DNA from: a virus
Length of the DNA: 38,756 bases
Virus record (IMG/VR): IMGVR_UViG_3300009009_000025
Coordinates: 1 to 38,756 of that record
Direction: 5' to 3' (one strand)
Shown here: positions 1 to 9,578 of the stretch, piece by piece
How positions within the stretch are numbered: position 1 is the first letter of the stretch
How the letters are laid out: each line of letters opens with the position of its first letter
The notes under the pieces: generated by a model
What the model was told of the DNA's origin: nothing
Database searches by the model: none
The model's input: the letters and a program-made list of their open reading frames with translations, nothing else
Made by a program: the position numbers and the translations under genes

Positions 1-289
1 CAAACGCTACATGGTGGGACAAACTGATGAAGCCATTCAAACCATCTGCCGTCGCCGGTTCATCCCTCTCGTCGCTGAGACGGATTGGGTCATCGGAAGT
101 CTGCGGGCTTATCGTTATGGGCTGAAAGGGAGGGCTTTTGAGAATGCAGGTCAACTTGCGGAAGCGCAGGCAAGTTACGCTACAGCCATTGGATTCCTCA
201 ACGAAGAAGCGAAGGCTTCGCGTGGAGGTGCTCGTCCACTTCTTAACATCGTCACAGAACTGTCCACAGGAGTTCAACTCGGAGCCTGA
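1..289 (+). CDS. C-terminal part of a phage structural-region protein (5' truncated)
   Basis: The reading frame is open from the left edge (first full codon at position 2) to a TGA at 287-289, so the gene starts outside the window. The visible 95 residues are mostly helical, with a hydrophobic stretch around 'ETDWVIGSLRAYRYGLKG' and an Ala-rich segment resembling a TPR-like helix pair. The next gene begins two bases after the stop, so it sits in the same plus-strand virion operon. I do not recognise the family. Its place upstream of a giant ejection-type protein suggests a tail or head-tail protein, which is inference from context only. Confidence 0.7.
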   Translation, partial: KRYMVGQTDEAIQTICRRRFIPLVAETDWVIGSLRAYRYGLKGRAFENAGQLAEAQASYATAIGFLNEEAKASRGGARPLLNIVTELSTGVQLGA

Positions 290-290
290 T

Positions 291-1619
291 ATGCCAAGAC
301 CCCAGACACAATCTTTCGAGGAAATGTTCGGCGTCGGCTCGGTGCCGATTGCGAGCTATTTCGGACTTCCACAAGGAGCCTCCGCCGACACACGCTTCTC
401 ACCACAAGCTCGGGGGATGCTTGCGCAGGGAGAAGAGTATGCCCGCGAACAGGCAGCGATGGACGCAGAACGCGCTGCGGAGGAACTGCTTGGCGGATCC
501 GCTGATATGACCGACGAGCAGATCGACCAACAACTGCTTCGCAATCCAAGGCTGTTTGGCACTCAGGCTATTAAGCCTTTGGATGGGTTCGTGCAGTACC
601 GGCAGAGCACCACACCCCAGTCGGATGTTGAGCTTGGGGCTTACATGGAGAAGAAGATAGAAGACCCATTTCACCTTGAGAATTTCCGTAAACGGATGCT
701 CGTCGATAGGCTGTCAGCCAATGATGCTTGGGAATCTTACCGCACCGACGAGTACAACATGAAGTTCGAGACGGCGCTCGCCGAAGCAGGAGTGCCTGAG
801 ACGGAGTATGCGAAGCTGAAGACGCCTTCGGGGAAGTTCATTCCTTCTGCGGTGGCTCGGGCGCAAGCTGCGTCGAAGGCGGCTGCAAAGCTGACAGGCA
901 CGGGGAAGAAGGTCGAGCCACTTGATGAAGAAGTGGAGTTTCTCAAAGACGCCATCGAACAGCGGAAGAAGATTTTCGAGGCTACTGGACGCGCTGATAA
1001 ACTGGCGGTAGATCCGTTGATGCTCGACTACATCAGCCGTTACGAGAAGGCGGCGAATGAGAAGCTGACGGCTTTGCGCCCACCCCCACAGATCAAAGTA
1101 TCCGAGTTGCCTGTAACACAAGCCGTTGCAGAAGTAGCGCCAGCACAGGCGTTCAGGACTCCAGAAGAACGTCAAAAAGCTGTACAGGAAGCTGAAGCCG
1201 CCGCACCAATCAAGCAGGCGATTGATTCTGCCTGGACCCAACAGAAAGCAAAACTGGCGGAGCAGATCCGTAAAGTCTATGGAGACAACCCAGAAGACAT
1301 CGTTCTTGCTGCGAGAGCCGTTTTGAGTGGGGAAGCTGATCCTGAAGACACCAGCGTAGGTGATGAGCAACTCGCCGGAGCGCCGAAATCCTCTTACCTT
1401 CAATACTTGCTCAAAAAAGTCGGACGGAAGCCAGAGGAAGTAGTTTTTGAGGAACCAGGGGACGCTCGAAAGACTTTCGGTGTAGGTTCTCAGAAAGTGA
1501 AGAACGACGAGTTGCTGAATGCGTGGGCTGAAGACGTTTTATCTCTGGCGGCTCAACTACAACAGACGGCACCTCAAAAACCCGCTGGTAATATCAAAGG
1601 CTTGCAGCAAATTGAGTGA
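291..1619 (+). CDS. Putative virion structural protein, 442 aa
   Basis: The frame is open further upstream, but the ATG at 291 (MPRPQTQSFEEMFG) follows the preceding stop by one base and is the natural start. The product is hydrophilic and rich in Ala, Glu and Lys, with predicted helices around residues 180-300 ('RAQAASKAAAKLTGTG', 'LKDAIEQRKKIFEATGRADKL') and a proline-rich stretch before a second helical part. No catalytic motif is visible. It ends in a TGATG overlap with the giant protein, so the two are probably translationally coupled. By position it may be a small internal-virion protein made with, or assembled with, the giant one. The family is not recognised. Confidence 0.75.
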   Translation: MPRPQTQSFEEMFGVGSVPIASYFGLPQGASADTRFSPQARGMLAQGEEYAREQAAMDAERAAEELLGGSADMTDEQIDQQLLRNPRLFGTQAIKPLDGFVQYRQSTTPQSDVELGAYMEKKIEDPFHLENFRKRMLVDRLSANDAWESYRTDEYNMKFETALAEAGVPETEYAKLKTPSGKFIPSAVARAQAASKAAAKLTGTGKKVEPLDEEVEFLKDAIEQRKKIFEATGRADKLAVDPLMLDYISRYEKAANEKLTALRPPPQIKVSELPVTQAVAEVAPAQAFRTPEERQKAVQEAEAAAPIKQAIDSAWTQQKAKLAEQIRKVYGDNPEDIVLAARAVLSGEADPEDTSVGDEQLAGAPKSSYLQYLLKKVGRKPEEVVFEEPGDARKTFGVGSQKVKNDELLNAWAEDVLSLAAQLQQTAPQKPAGNIKGLQQIE

Positions 1620-4600
1620 TGCCAGCATACCTTGTAGAGCTTGATGACGGACGGAAGTTTCGTGTAGAAGCTGATGCACCTCCGACTTCGGAGGAGATAC
1701 TGTCCTATCTACAAGCCCCTGCTCAACCAGAGCCCGACCAACCCGGTCGCCTTGGCAGCTTCGCCTCCAGTGTTGGCCGTGGTGCGCTCTCCGTCGTTCC
1801 TGGCACGATTGGCGGCGTCGGCTACCTGACAGGCTCAGACACGCTCACCGAGGCGGCAGACACTATTGAGGGCGGCATCAATCGGATGCTGCCGGTCAAT
1901 CCTGAATATCAGGACGAGTTCTTGATGAAGGCAGGCGGCGCTCTCGGGCGGGCAGGTGGTATGCTGCTCACTGGCGGCGCTACTGGTGCGGCAGGGAAAG
2001 CTCTCGCACTCTCTCGCGGACTTGAAGCTGCGCAGGCAGCCGCCAAAGGCACTAGCTTGGCCCGCAATGTGCTGACCGGCACCGGAGTTCTCCAAGGCAC
2101 GCGGGGAGGGGGCCAAGCCGCCGAGCAATACGGTATGCAGGGCGGCACGGCCTATGCCCGAGCACTCCTTGGAGGCGCAATCGAAGGTCTTTCTGAACGT
2201 GCTCTGTTCGGCATGGGCACGGAGCTTGCACCGGTGAAGAAGTTTCTCGGTGACACAGCCGAGAAAGGCGTCGGCAGTATCATCAAAGCCGCAGGAACGG
2301 AAGCTGGTGAAGAAGCCGCTGCTCAGATTGGTGGGAATGTCGCTACCTCGGTTCTGGCACCTTACGGCGTTGAGACTCCAGGTGTTCTGGCAGGAGCCGG
2401 AGAAGCCGCGCTCCTTGGAGGCATCGCAGGGGGAGCACTTGGCGGAGTGAATGCACTCATGCAGCCTTCCCCCACCATTGAAGGCGAGGCGATGATCCCT
2501 GCGGAAACACCACCCGAACAACCAGAAACCGACGAACTCGGTGTCGAGGCGTTCAGGCAAGAGATGGTCGAGATCGCTCAGAACCCCGATCCGATTGAGC
2601 CGCTGAAAGAGATCACGACGAAAGCTGCGGAGGTGTCTGTAGCGCAGAACGCAGAACTGTTGCCTGCGACATCGGCGGTGATCGCTGCGGGCGGACTGAA
2701 GCCCGCACCAGCACCAGCACCAGCACCAAGGGCTATCGGCCAAGTATTTCATTCGCCAATGTGGGGGGATAAAATAAAAGGTCTCGGTACTGGAAGTGAA
2801 TTAATGTTGATCGACGGGTCGGTAGCTGAGGGCACTGTCGTTGTCGATCAGAATGGGGAGTATGATATGTCAGATGGCGGAAGAGTAAATTCCGCTTACG
2901 TTAAGGCTTTTAAGCCGAAAGGAGCCGCCTCGTTTACCCCAGTGGTGCCAAAAGCTCCAGTCTCCCCAGATTTAGTGGAAGTCGAAGTGTCTAACCGTGG
3001 GGGCTCTTGGTATGTTCCAAGAAAACAATGGGAGTCTGGTGGCTCTTTGCTGGATCAAGTTGACCCAGAGAAACCAACGGTAAGTAAATCTAGGGTCAAA
3101 CGCAGTGATCTGAAGGAAATACGCCAGTCGGCTCCTGGTGGGTTGAAGCCTGCACCCATACAAGAAGAAACCCCCGTTGGTGCGCCGGTTGTCGGACAGC
3201 CAGCGTCGGGGGTGTTGTTGCCCGAAACTACACCTGTCGAAGTTCCTGTCGAGCCTGTTGTCGAAGTTCCTGAGACACTCGACCAACTGAGAGAACGGAT
3301 GCGCGCCGCCATCGCAGCCCAACCCATCGAACAAGAACCTGAACTTGAACAACCCGAAGCCGAGCCACCAGTCGTCGAGGAAACCGCCGCGCCCGTCGAG
3401 CCAATACCAGCAGTCGAAGAGGCTCCTGCGCCTACTCAACGTGCCATCGCTGAAGAAGACAAAGCTGAATTTGCAGAACTGCAAGATTTGATGAGACGCC
3501 GTGGACAGGCGCAGAACAAAGTCAAAGGCGTCAGTTTCTCCAAAAAAGACGAAGCACGGTTTCAGGAACTCGGGGCTAAGCTCCGTCGTTATTTGTTCGA
3601 GCCGGTTGACCCAGTCAACGACCCAGTTGTGGGGGAGGACATCAACGACCAGCCCATCCGCCAGTCTGCGCAAGGGACTTTCTACACGGTTGAAAACGGC
3701 AGAGTCCGCACAGGACCAGCATTCAAACTCGACCCGGAATACTCACGCCAACAGGATGAGCTTCTCCGTCAGAAAAAGGCGGCAAAAGAGTCGCCTGCGC
3801 CTCCACTCCCAGAAGAACAATTTCCGAAAGTCGAAAATGTAGTTGCGCCTGCGGGGGAGACTGAGGTAGGTTTGGAGATGGAAGAAACTCCGAAAACAGG
3901 TATGCAGCGTCGTCAGGAAGCTCTTGATGCGGGACTTGATCGCAGAACCGCCGATGCTGTTGGAGCATTCACGGACATCGCTGAGATGATGCGAGAAGCT
4001 AGGAACCGCACACCGGAGCAGGTCAAAAAAGACTGGATGGGTTATCTCGAAGCAGACTTGGAAAAGTTCAAAGGCAGCGCCCCGCGCACGGCTCCTGAAA
4101 GTTCTCTCTTCGCAGAAGGGCAGTATGTGCGTTACGAGAAGCAGAAAGACGGCGGATTCAATGTCGTCGCGGATGAGTCAACTTGGGTGCCTCAAGGTGA
4201 GAAAGCTAACCCGCAATTCAAAAAAGGAAAGGTGATCCGTAAGTTCCCAAGTGCAGAAGCCCTTTTTGAGTATGTGCGAAGCGAGTCAACAAAGCAGAAC
4301 GCGCCTTCACAAACCCTCCCCCCAGTCGATCAAACACAGGGGGAGGTCGGCCTCAGCGAGTTGCAAACTCCGGCAGCCGTTACTGAGGAGAAGGAGACTT
4401 CGAAAACCGAAAAGTCAAGCGAAGCTGAGACGGCTCCGGCACAGGAAGCACCAAAGCCTGCGCCCGCCGCAGCAAGCGAGCTTGATGTCGTTGGAATTGC
4501 CAACGCCCGTGTCAAAGCTCAACGGGAGCGTTTGAGCCTCGAAGAGATCACAGGACTTGTCGGAGAAGCCTACTCCTTCCCTCAGATGTGGGCTGACTCA

Positions 4601-7600
4601 GAATCGGCTCTGAAAGCCAACTCGACACGCGGCGCAGCTCTGGTGACGGAGTTGAACGACAAACCGCGCAATATCAGTGCTCTGGAAGTAGCTATCCTTC
4701 TTCGTGAAGAGGTGGCTCGCACCAATGCTCTGAATCTGGCGATGGAGGAGTTCAACGCTGCACCAAAGGGGAACAACGAAGCAGAACGTAAACGCATGGA
4801 TGATGCGGTGGTGGCGCTGACTGAACTCGACAACGCTGCGAATGTCGCAGGAACCGAGCAGGGACGCTCCCTGAATGCGCGCAAACTGCTGTCGAAGCTG
4901 GACTACACGCTACCCAAGATGCTCACCACCTTGAGCGCCGCCAATGACGGGGGTCTAAAAGACGGCGACTTGGAGATGGTTACGCGCCTCCAGAAACGTC
5001 TGAAGGATGTCCAAGATAAACTCGCCGAAGTTGAATCAGGCCAAGCAGCTCGCCTCGCTGAAGCTGAGAAAGTAGCCTTTGAAGCAGGTCGTCAGGAAGT
5101 GCTGAAAGACATCGAAGAGCGAGCCAAAGCAGACGCGGCAAAGATCGCGGAGATGCAGAAACGCCGAGACGAGTATCAGAAAGCCAAGAAAGAGGCTGCG
5201 ACGAAGCCGAACAAATGGGCCGAGATTCGTGAAGCTGCCCGAGCCAGAAACGCCGAACTCCGCAGCAACCTCTACAGCGATGTGGTTCTTGTCAAAGCCG
5301 CTTCGATGGCTGTCAACGATGTCATCATCGGGGCTACCTACATCGCTGAAGGAGTCACCAAGCTTGCGGACTGGGTCACGTCGATGCGTGCAGAAGGCTA
5401 CAACCTTCCCGACGCGGAGATGGAGCAACTCTTCAACGAGTCCAAGGCATTCGATGCCGGGGAAGCGTTGCCCGTTGCGGAAGCCCCTCTCAAGACGAAG
5501 AAAGCCAAAGCTCCAGTCATCGACCGAGTCAAAGCTATTGCTGCGGACGAAGAGCAACTCGACTCCCGCACGGTTTACAACTTTGTGGTCGAGAAGATGA
5601 AGGCGTGGGCTGAAGCGAGCCAGGGAGCCAAGCTTCCTGAAATGAGCGAAGCGGACCTGACCAGCGTCATCCGTGAAGTCACCGCCGACATTAAGCAGTA
5701 TTTCCCAGACATCACCGAGCGTGAAATCCGTGATTTGTTCTCAGGCTACGGGAAGATTCTGATGCCCTCGCAGGATGAGCTGTCCAAGCAGGTTCGGCAA
5801 CTTAGCGCCCTCGGCAAGCTGGCTTCTGCTATTGAGGACGCTATGGCGCAGCGGGCTCCTTTGAAGTCTGGTCCTCAACGTGACCGCGCCACTCAAGCGA
5901 TCCGTCTTCAGCAGAAGAAGCTGGCGCGGGAGCTTCGCATGATGGGCCGGGAGTATGAAGCTGGTGAGGAGCAACTTCGTTCCCCCCTAGACGCTATCAA
6001 GGCGCGCCTCAACAACGAGATCAACGACATCGACTTTGAGATTCGCAAAGGCAAAACCCCCCGCCGTCCAACCCCTGATTATGACCCTGAAGCCAAAGCC
6101 CTTGTCGAACTTCGTGACGAGCTGAAGCGAATCTCTGATGTCGTCAACGCTCCTGCGGGTCCGACTCTCGAAGAGACGGTTGCCGAAGAGATGAAGAAGC
6201 TCGACAAGCGCATCGAGGAACTTCAGAAGCTGATTGCCGAAGGGAAGTTCAAGCCCAAAGAGGACACGCTTCTCCACACGGCTGAACTCGATCAGAAGCG
6301 TGAAACTCGCGACACTCTGAACAAGACTTTGCAGAAGATGCGCAAAGAGGCTGCGGACAAACTGCGCACTCAGGAGGACATCGACGAGGAGGCTATCAAG
6401 TCTCTCGAAGAGTCCATCAAAGAGCTAAACAGCAAGATCGAAAAGGCTGACTACGCACTCCCGCAACGCCGCACGCCGACCCAGACCGCTGCCTACAAGG
6501 CTCTGGTCAAAGAGAAGGAAGCCCTGCAAAAGAAGGTCCGTGAAGAACGCGAGAAGCTGTTCGGACGCAAAGGCATGTCAGATGAGCAGCGCATCAAACT
6601 GGCGACGGCAGCTATCGACAAGTCGATGGCTCGTATCCAAGGAATGCTGACCTCCGGCAACTACGAAGTGCCGAAGCGCGTGTCGAAGACTCCAGAGACG
6701 CCTGAACTGAAAGCGAAGCGTGACGCCCGTGACGCTCTGCGCAAGCAACTTATCCAGCTCCGCAAGCTGAAGCGTGACGCAGCCATCGACCCGATTGCGA
6801 AGCAGATCGCCACGGACAAGAAGCGCATCCAGACTCGGATGAAGAAACTCAAGAAGCGCATGGATGACGGCGACTTCAGCAAGCCCGTCAAAAAGCAGCG
6901 GGCGACTGATGACGCCCTCCTGAAACTCCAGATTGAGGAAGAAGACCTTAAAGAGCAGTGGGCCAAGATCGTGTTCGAGCGTCAGTTGGCGAGCCGTGGT
7001 CCAGGCAAGAAGCTCCTCGACGCCACGCAGCAGACCCTGAATACCTCCCGCGCCATCCTCACCAGCGTGGACGTGAGTGCTGTACTCCGGCAAGGCGGCT
7101 TCATCGTGCTGGGGAATCCGCTGCGTGGTTTCCGCAACCTCGGACCTATGTTCAAAGCCTTCGCCGACGCTGAGTTCGCCAAAGGTGAGAAGTTCCGTAT
7201 GGAGCGACGGGAGAACTACAAAAACGGACTCTACCAGCAGTCGAAGCTGTTCCTCTCAGACACCAGCAAGGTGAACCAGATGAACAAGCAGGAGGAAGCG
7301 TTTATGACCCGTTGGATCGAGAAGATCCCAAAAAGCTACAAAGCTTTGTGGGTTGGTAGCGTGCTCCGTGGCTCTCAGCGAGCCTACACTGTGTTCTTGA
7401 ACCGCCTTCGCATGGACACCTTCGACGCAATGGTGGGCAACCTCAAGAAGGGAGACGTTCCGACTCCACAGGAAACGGCTACGGCTGCGGGTTTCATCAA
7501 CACAGCCACGGGGCGCGGAGACCTCGGTAAATTCAATCAGTCGGGAACGCTGCTAAACACGGTGTTCTTCGCTCCACGGCTTGTGTGGAGCCGTTTCTTG

Positions 7601-8224
7601 ATTCTGTCAGGACAGCCCTACTTCGCGGCTTCAGGTCGCACGAAGGCTCTCGTTCTGCGTGAGTACGCCAAGTTCCTCACTGGAGCGTCCGTGGTCTATG
7701 CTCTCGGGATGCTAGCCCAAGACGAGGATGACGAACCACTCGAAACAGACCCACGCTCCAGCGACTTCCTCAAAATTCGCTTCGGGGACACCCGAGTTGA
7801 TCCGCTCAGTGGTTTGATCCAAGCCACGGTATTCGTGTCGCGTTTAGTAGCTGGGGAGAAGAAAACAGCGAAGGGCAAGATCGTCCCGCTTCGTCCAGAA
7901 TATCGTCTTATGAATCTGTTCCGGGAAACCCCAAGAACAGACGAGGTGAAGTACGGCGGAGACGTTGCCACTGACGTGATGAAAAACTTCCTTCGCTCTA
8001 AACTGAGCCCGATTGTAGGTTCTGCCGTCAACCTGCTTGATATGAAGAACGTCGTTGGTGAAGACTCTGATCCAACTACCGAAGCGGAGCGCATGGTCAT
8101 CCCAATGTCGTTCATGGAAATGAAGGAGACACTTGAAGCCCAAGGTGTCCCTGAAGCGACTGCCTTGATTATGCTCCAGTTGTTCGGTATGGGCGTTCAG
8201 ACTTACACTCCCGGAAAGAAATGA
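1619..8224 (+). CDS. Giant internal virion / DNA-ejection-type protein, 2,201 aa
   Basis: A GTG at 1616 is also in frame, but the ATG at 1619 overlaps the previous stop (TGATG). The N-terminus (PAYLVELDDGRKFRVEADAP) resembles a short domain seen at the start of many large phage virion proteins. Residues about 41-280 are Gly/Ala-rich with GxxxG-like spacing and amphipathic helices, as in proteins that insert into the host envelope during DNA ejection. Residues about 280-1,000 are Pro/Glu-rich linkers with small beta-rich inserts. Residues about 1,120-1,790 are charged coiled coil ('MKKLDKRIEELQKLIAEG'). Residues about 1,797-2,201 form a folded C-terminal region ('LRQGGFIVLGNPLRGFRN', 'IRFGDTRVDPLSGLIQ') that I recall from large polyvalent-type phage proteins. 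No peptidase or transglycosylase motif was found. The ejection role is inferred from architecture. Confidence 0.8.
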   Translation: MPAYLVELDDGRKFRVEADAPPTSEEILSYLQAPAQPEPDQPGRLGSFASSVGRGALSVVPGTIGGVGYLTGSDTLTEAADTIEGGINRMLPVNPEYQDEFLMKAGGALGRAGGMLLTGGATGAAGKALALSRGLEAAQAAAKGTSLARNVLTGTGVLQGTRGGGQAAEQYGMQGGTAYARALLGGAIEGLSERALFGMGTELAPVKKFLGDTAEKGVGSIIKAAGTEAGEEAAAQIGGNVATSVLAPYGVETPGVLAGAGEAALLGGIAGGALGGVNALMQPSPTIEGEAMIPAETPPEQPETDELGVEAFRQEMVEIAQNPDPIEPLKEITTKAAEVSVAQNAELLPATSAVIAAGGLKPAPAPAPAPRAIGQVFHSPMWGDKIKGLGTGSELMLIDGSVAEGTVVVDQNGEYDMSDGGRVNSAYVKAFKPKGAASFTPVVPKAPVSPDLVEVEVSNRGGSWYVPRKQWESGGSLLDQVDPEKPTVSKSRVKRSDLKEIRQSAPGGLKPAPIQEETPVGAPVVGQPASGVLLPETTPVEVPVEPVVEVPETLDQLRERMRAAIAAQPIEQEPELEQPEAEPPVVEETAAPVEPIPAVEEAPAPTQRAIAEEDKAEFAELQDLMRRRGQAQNKVKGVSFSKKDEARFQELGAKLRRYLFEPVDPVNDPVVGEDINDQPIRQSAQGTFYTVENGRVRTGPAFKLDPEYSRQQDELLRQKKAAKESPAPPLPEEQFPKVENVVAPAGETEVGLEMEETPKTGMQRRQEALDAGLDRRTADAVGAFTDIAEMMREARNRTPEQVKKDWMGYLEADLEKFKGSAPRTAPESSLFAEGQYVRYEKQKDGGFNVVADESTWVPQGEKANPQFKKGKVIRKFPSAEALFEYVRSESTKQNAPSQTLPPVDQTQGEVGLSELQTPAAVTEEKETSKTEKSSEAETAPAQEAPKPAPAAASELDVVGIANARVKAQRERLSLEEITGLVGEAYSFPQMWADSESALKANSTRGAALVTELNDKPRNISALEVAILLREEVARTNALNLAMEEFNAAPKGNNEAERKRMDDAVVALTELDNAANVAGTEQGRSLNARKLLSKLDYTLPKMLTTLSAANDGGLKDGDLEMVTRLQKRLKDVQDKLAEVESGQAARLAEAEKVAFEAGRQEVLKDIEERAKADAAKIAEMQKRRDEYQKAKKEAATKPNKWAEIREAARARNAELRSNLYSDVVLVKAASMAVNDVIIGATYIAEGVTKLADWVTSMRAEGYNLPDAEMEQLFNESKAFDAGEALPVAEAPLKTKKAKAPVIDRVKAIAADEEQLDSRTVYNFVVEKMKAWAEASQGAKLPEMSEADLTSVIREVTADIKQYFPDITEREIRDLFSGYGKILMPSQDELSKQVRQLSALGKLASAIEDAMAQRAPLKSGPQRDRATQAIRLQQKKLARELRMMGREYEAGEEQLRSPLDAIKARLNNEINDIDFEIRKGKTPRRPTPDYDPEAKALVELRDELKRISDVVNAPAGPTLEETVAEEMKKLDKRIEELQKLIAEGKFKPKEDTLLHTAELDQKRETRDTLNKTLQKMRKEAADKLRTQEDIDEEAIKSLEESIKELNSKIEKADYALPQRRTPTQTAAYKALVKEKEALQKKVREEREKLFGRKGMSDEQRIKLATAAIDKSMARIQGMLTSGNYEVPKRVSKTPETPELKAKRDARDALRKQLIQLRKLKRDAAIDPIAKQIATDKKRIQTRMKKLKKRMDDGDFSKPVKKQRATDDALLKLQIEEEDLKEQWAKIVFERQLASRGPGKKLLDATQQTLNTSRAILTSVDVSAVLRQGGFIVLGNPLRGFRNLGPMFKAFADAEFAKGEKFRMERRENYKNGLYQQSKLFLSDTSKVNQMNKQEEAFMTRWIEKIPKSYKALWVGSVLRGSQRAYTVFLNRLRMDTFDAMVGNLKKGDVPTPQETATAAGFINTATGRGDLGKFNQSGTLLNTVFFAPRLVWSRFLILSGQPYFAASGRTKALVLREYAKFLTGASVVYALGMLAQDEDDEPLETDPRSSDFLKIRFGDTRVDPLSGLIQATVFVSRLVAGEKKTAKGKIVPLRPEYRLMNLFRETPRTDEVKYGGDVATDVMKNFLRSKLSPIVGSAVNLLDMKNVVGEDSDPTTEAERMVIPMSFMEMKETLEAQGVPEATALIMLQLFGMGVQTYTPGKK

Positions 8225-8814
8225 AGCACCTCCTCGACACCTCGCGCCCAGTAGCAGGCATGTGGACCTACACACAGCCGGAGACCGGCGTCACGATCAA
8301 GGACATCCACTGGGGCGGCTTCATCAAGCGTATCCGTGCTCACAGGCTGGCGAATGATCTCGACCTTCACGGAGGCTGGGTGGACGAGCTACAGGACACG
8401 CTCTGCCGTGAGAATCCGCACCTGCCGTGCGAAGAGATCGGGCATGTGGCACGCTACTACACGCAGGACGACATCCAGCGGTTCGTCGCCACGATGCTCG
8501 AACTCAACGCCTCGAAGGAACTGGTGAGCGAGGAAGAGCAGAAACGCCGGATCGACATCTGCGCTGTCTGCCCCAAGAACACCTCAATCGGTGGCTGCAA
8601 GTTCTGCACATGGCTGGCAGAAAAGACCACCTCTCTGCTCGCAGGTCGTAAAATTCACCGAGTCTCTGAAGTCCACAAACGCTCATGCGCAGCTTGTGGC
8701 TGCGATATTACCTCCAAAACTGCCGTGCCAATGACAGTTTTGAAGGCAGTCGATGAGAAGCTTGGAACTACGCCGGACTATGCTCCGGGGTGCTGGATGT
8801 TGGAAGGAACGTAA
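8221..8814 (+). CDS. Cys-rich (probable zinc-binding) phage protein, 197 aa
   Basis: The start overlaps the stop of the giant protein (ATGA, 8221-8224), with GGAAAG just upstream as a weak ribosome binding site. The N-terminal ~95 residues hold a conserved-looking core ('IHWGGFIKRIRAHRLAND', a C-x8-C near residues 62-70). The C-terminal half has Cys pairs at 114/117, 126/129, 156/159 and 161, spaced as for two zinc knuckles. This layout occurs beside structural genes in other phages, but I know no assigned function. It is the last plus-strand structural gene, and its end overlaps the convergent minus-strand gene by 37 bases. A structural or assembly role is inferred from position only. Confidence 0.75.
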   Translation: MKHLLDTSRPVAGMWTYTQPETGVTIKDIHWGGFIKRIRAHRLANDLDLHGGWVDELQDTLCRENPHLPCEEIGHVARYYTQDDIQRFVATMLELNASKELVSEEEQKRRIDICAVCPKNTSIGGCKFCTWLAEKTTSLLAGRKIHRVSEVHKRSCAACGCDITSKTAVPMTVLKAVDEKLGTTPDYAPGCWMLEGT

Positions 8815-9026
8815 CCGGCTAGCAGCTTTTTGATTACATCTTCAGCTTTAAAACTGTCCAACGCGAAGAACTCAACTCCAAAAATATGGGCTCTTACGTA
8901 GCGACTTTCTGAGTAAGGCTCTTTTGAAAAAAGAGGAGTTAGCTTTGGTACGATCAAAGTGTTTAGCTCTTCAGGGACTTCTTTGCTTTCCCCGTCAGCT
9001 ACTCCTCCGACGAATAAGTATTTCAT
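8778..9026 (-). CDS. Small phage hypothetical protein, 82 aa
   Basis: The product begins MKYLFVGGVADG, a start common among small phage proteins that fold as a short beta-rich domain. It has no Cys and no catalytic motif. Its start overlaps the stop of the upstream gene (ATGA at 9023-9026), which supports it as real. Its last 37 bases overlap the end of the plus-strand Cys-rich gene, a tail-to-tail convergence without room for a separate terminator. Function unknown. Confidence 0.65.
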   Translation of the reverse strand: MKYLFVGGVADGESKEVPEELNTLIVPKLTPLFSKEPYSESRYVRAHIFGVEFFALDSFKAEDVIKKLLAGYVPSNIQHPGA

Positions 9027-9295
9027 AGCGTGATAATACGTTTCTCCAGAACGGCGTGAACTTGGTAGCCTTTAGCATCGACGTTCACTTTGAAGCGCAG
9101 TTTCCCAGGCACGCCGGGAATGTCTTCAAGGCTGTTGAGCGCGGCCTGGATGCCAGCAGCGGTCTTCTGCTCCAACTCCATCTCCGCAGCCTTGCGAGCC
9201 AGCAGTTTCTGGTGTGGAGCCTTGATCTCGTCGAGGAAAGGGTGAGCCGACGCAGCAGCGTGGACGGAGGTATTGGTGGTGTGGGTGTCAGACAT
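9023..9295 (-). CDS. Small phage hypothetical protein, 90 aa
   Basis: The N-terminal half is Ala/Glu-rich and helical ('HQKLLARKAAEMELEQKT'), perhaps a short coiled coil. The C-terminal half is beta-like ('GKLRFKVNVDAKGYQVHAVL'). Coupled to the downstream gene by an ATGA overlap. No family or catalytic motif recognised. Position after the sugar-transfer cluster and next to structural genes does not define a role. Confidence 0.6.
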   Translation of the reverse strand: MSDTHTTNTSVHAAASAHPFLDEIKAPHQKLLARKAAEMELEQKTAAGIQAALNSLEDIPGVPGKLRFKVNVDAKGYQVHAVLEKRIITL

Positions 9296-9301
9296 AGAAG
9301 T

Positions 9302-9568
9302 TTATAGCGTAGGCTCCCAGCCAAAGTGGTGAGCGGTGTTAATCCAAACTAGAAGAGCTTTGGCAAGAAAGGGATTTGAATTGGTATCCCGTCGCCAAGC
9401 AGCAGGACAGTGTTCGGCCACTAAACCAAATGGAAGAAGAGTTAGACTGTAATCACGGATAGATGGAAAGTTAGTGCCCCACACTTGATGCTTTAGCTCA
9501 AGGAGTCTTTTCTGCGTAAACAATCGGGTTTTTCCAAAAGTAGCGTCAAGGGTTTGAAGTAGATGCAT
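9302..9568 (-). CDS. Hypothetical protein, 88 aa
   Basis: ATG at 9568, stop at 9302, six bases before the next start. The C-terminal part ('AEHCPAAWRRDTNSNPFLAK' then a Trp-rich stretch) reads like a genuine folded protein with several aromatic residues, although the N-terminal third is less convincing. It lies between the glycosyltransferase gene and the small-gene pair. The same DNA contains a tRNA-like D-arm on this strand, but its acceptor strands do not pair, so I prefer the protein reading. Function unknown. Confidence 0.5.
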   Translation of the reverse strand: MHLLQTLDATFGKTRLFTQKRLLELKHQVWGTNFPSIRDYSLTLLPFGLVAEHCPAAWRRDTNSNPFLAKALLVWINTAHHFGWEPTL

Positions 9569-9578
9569 AAATTCAAGG

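Noticed and set aside
9361-9435. tRNA-like sequence on the minus strand (75 nt with a good D-arm GTTT-AGTGGCC-GAAC and TTCAAAT)
   Set aside because: The acceptor strands (TTCCATT and TTTCTTG) do not pair, the anticodon arm does not close and the T-stem is mismatched; the DNA reads well as the C-terminal half of an 88-aa protein.
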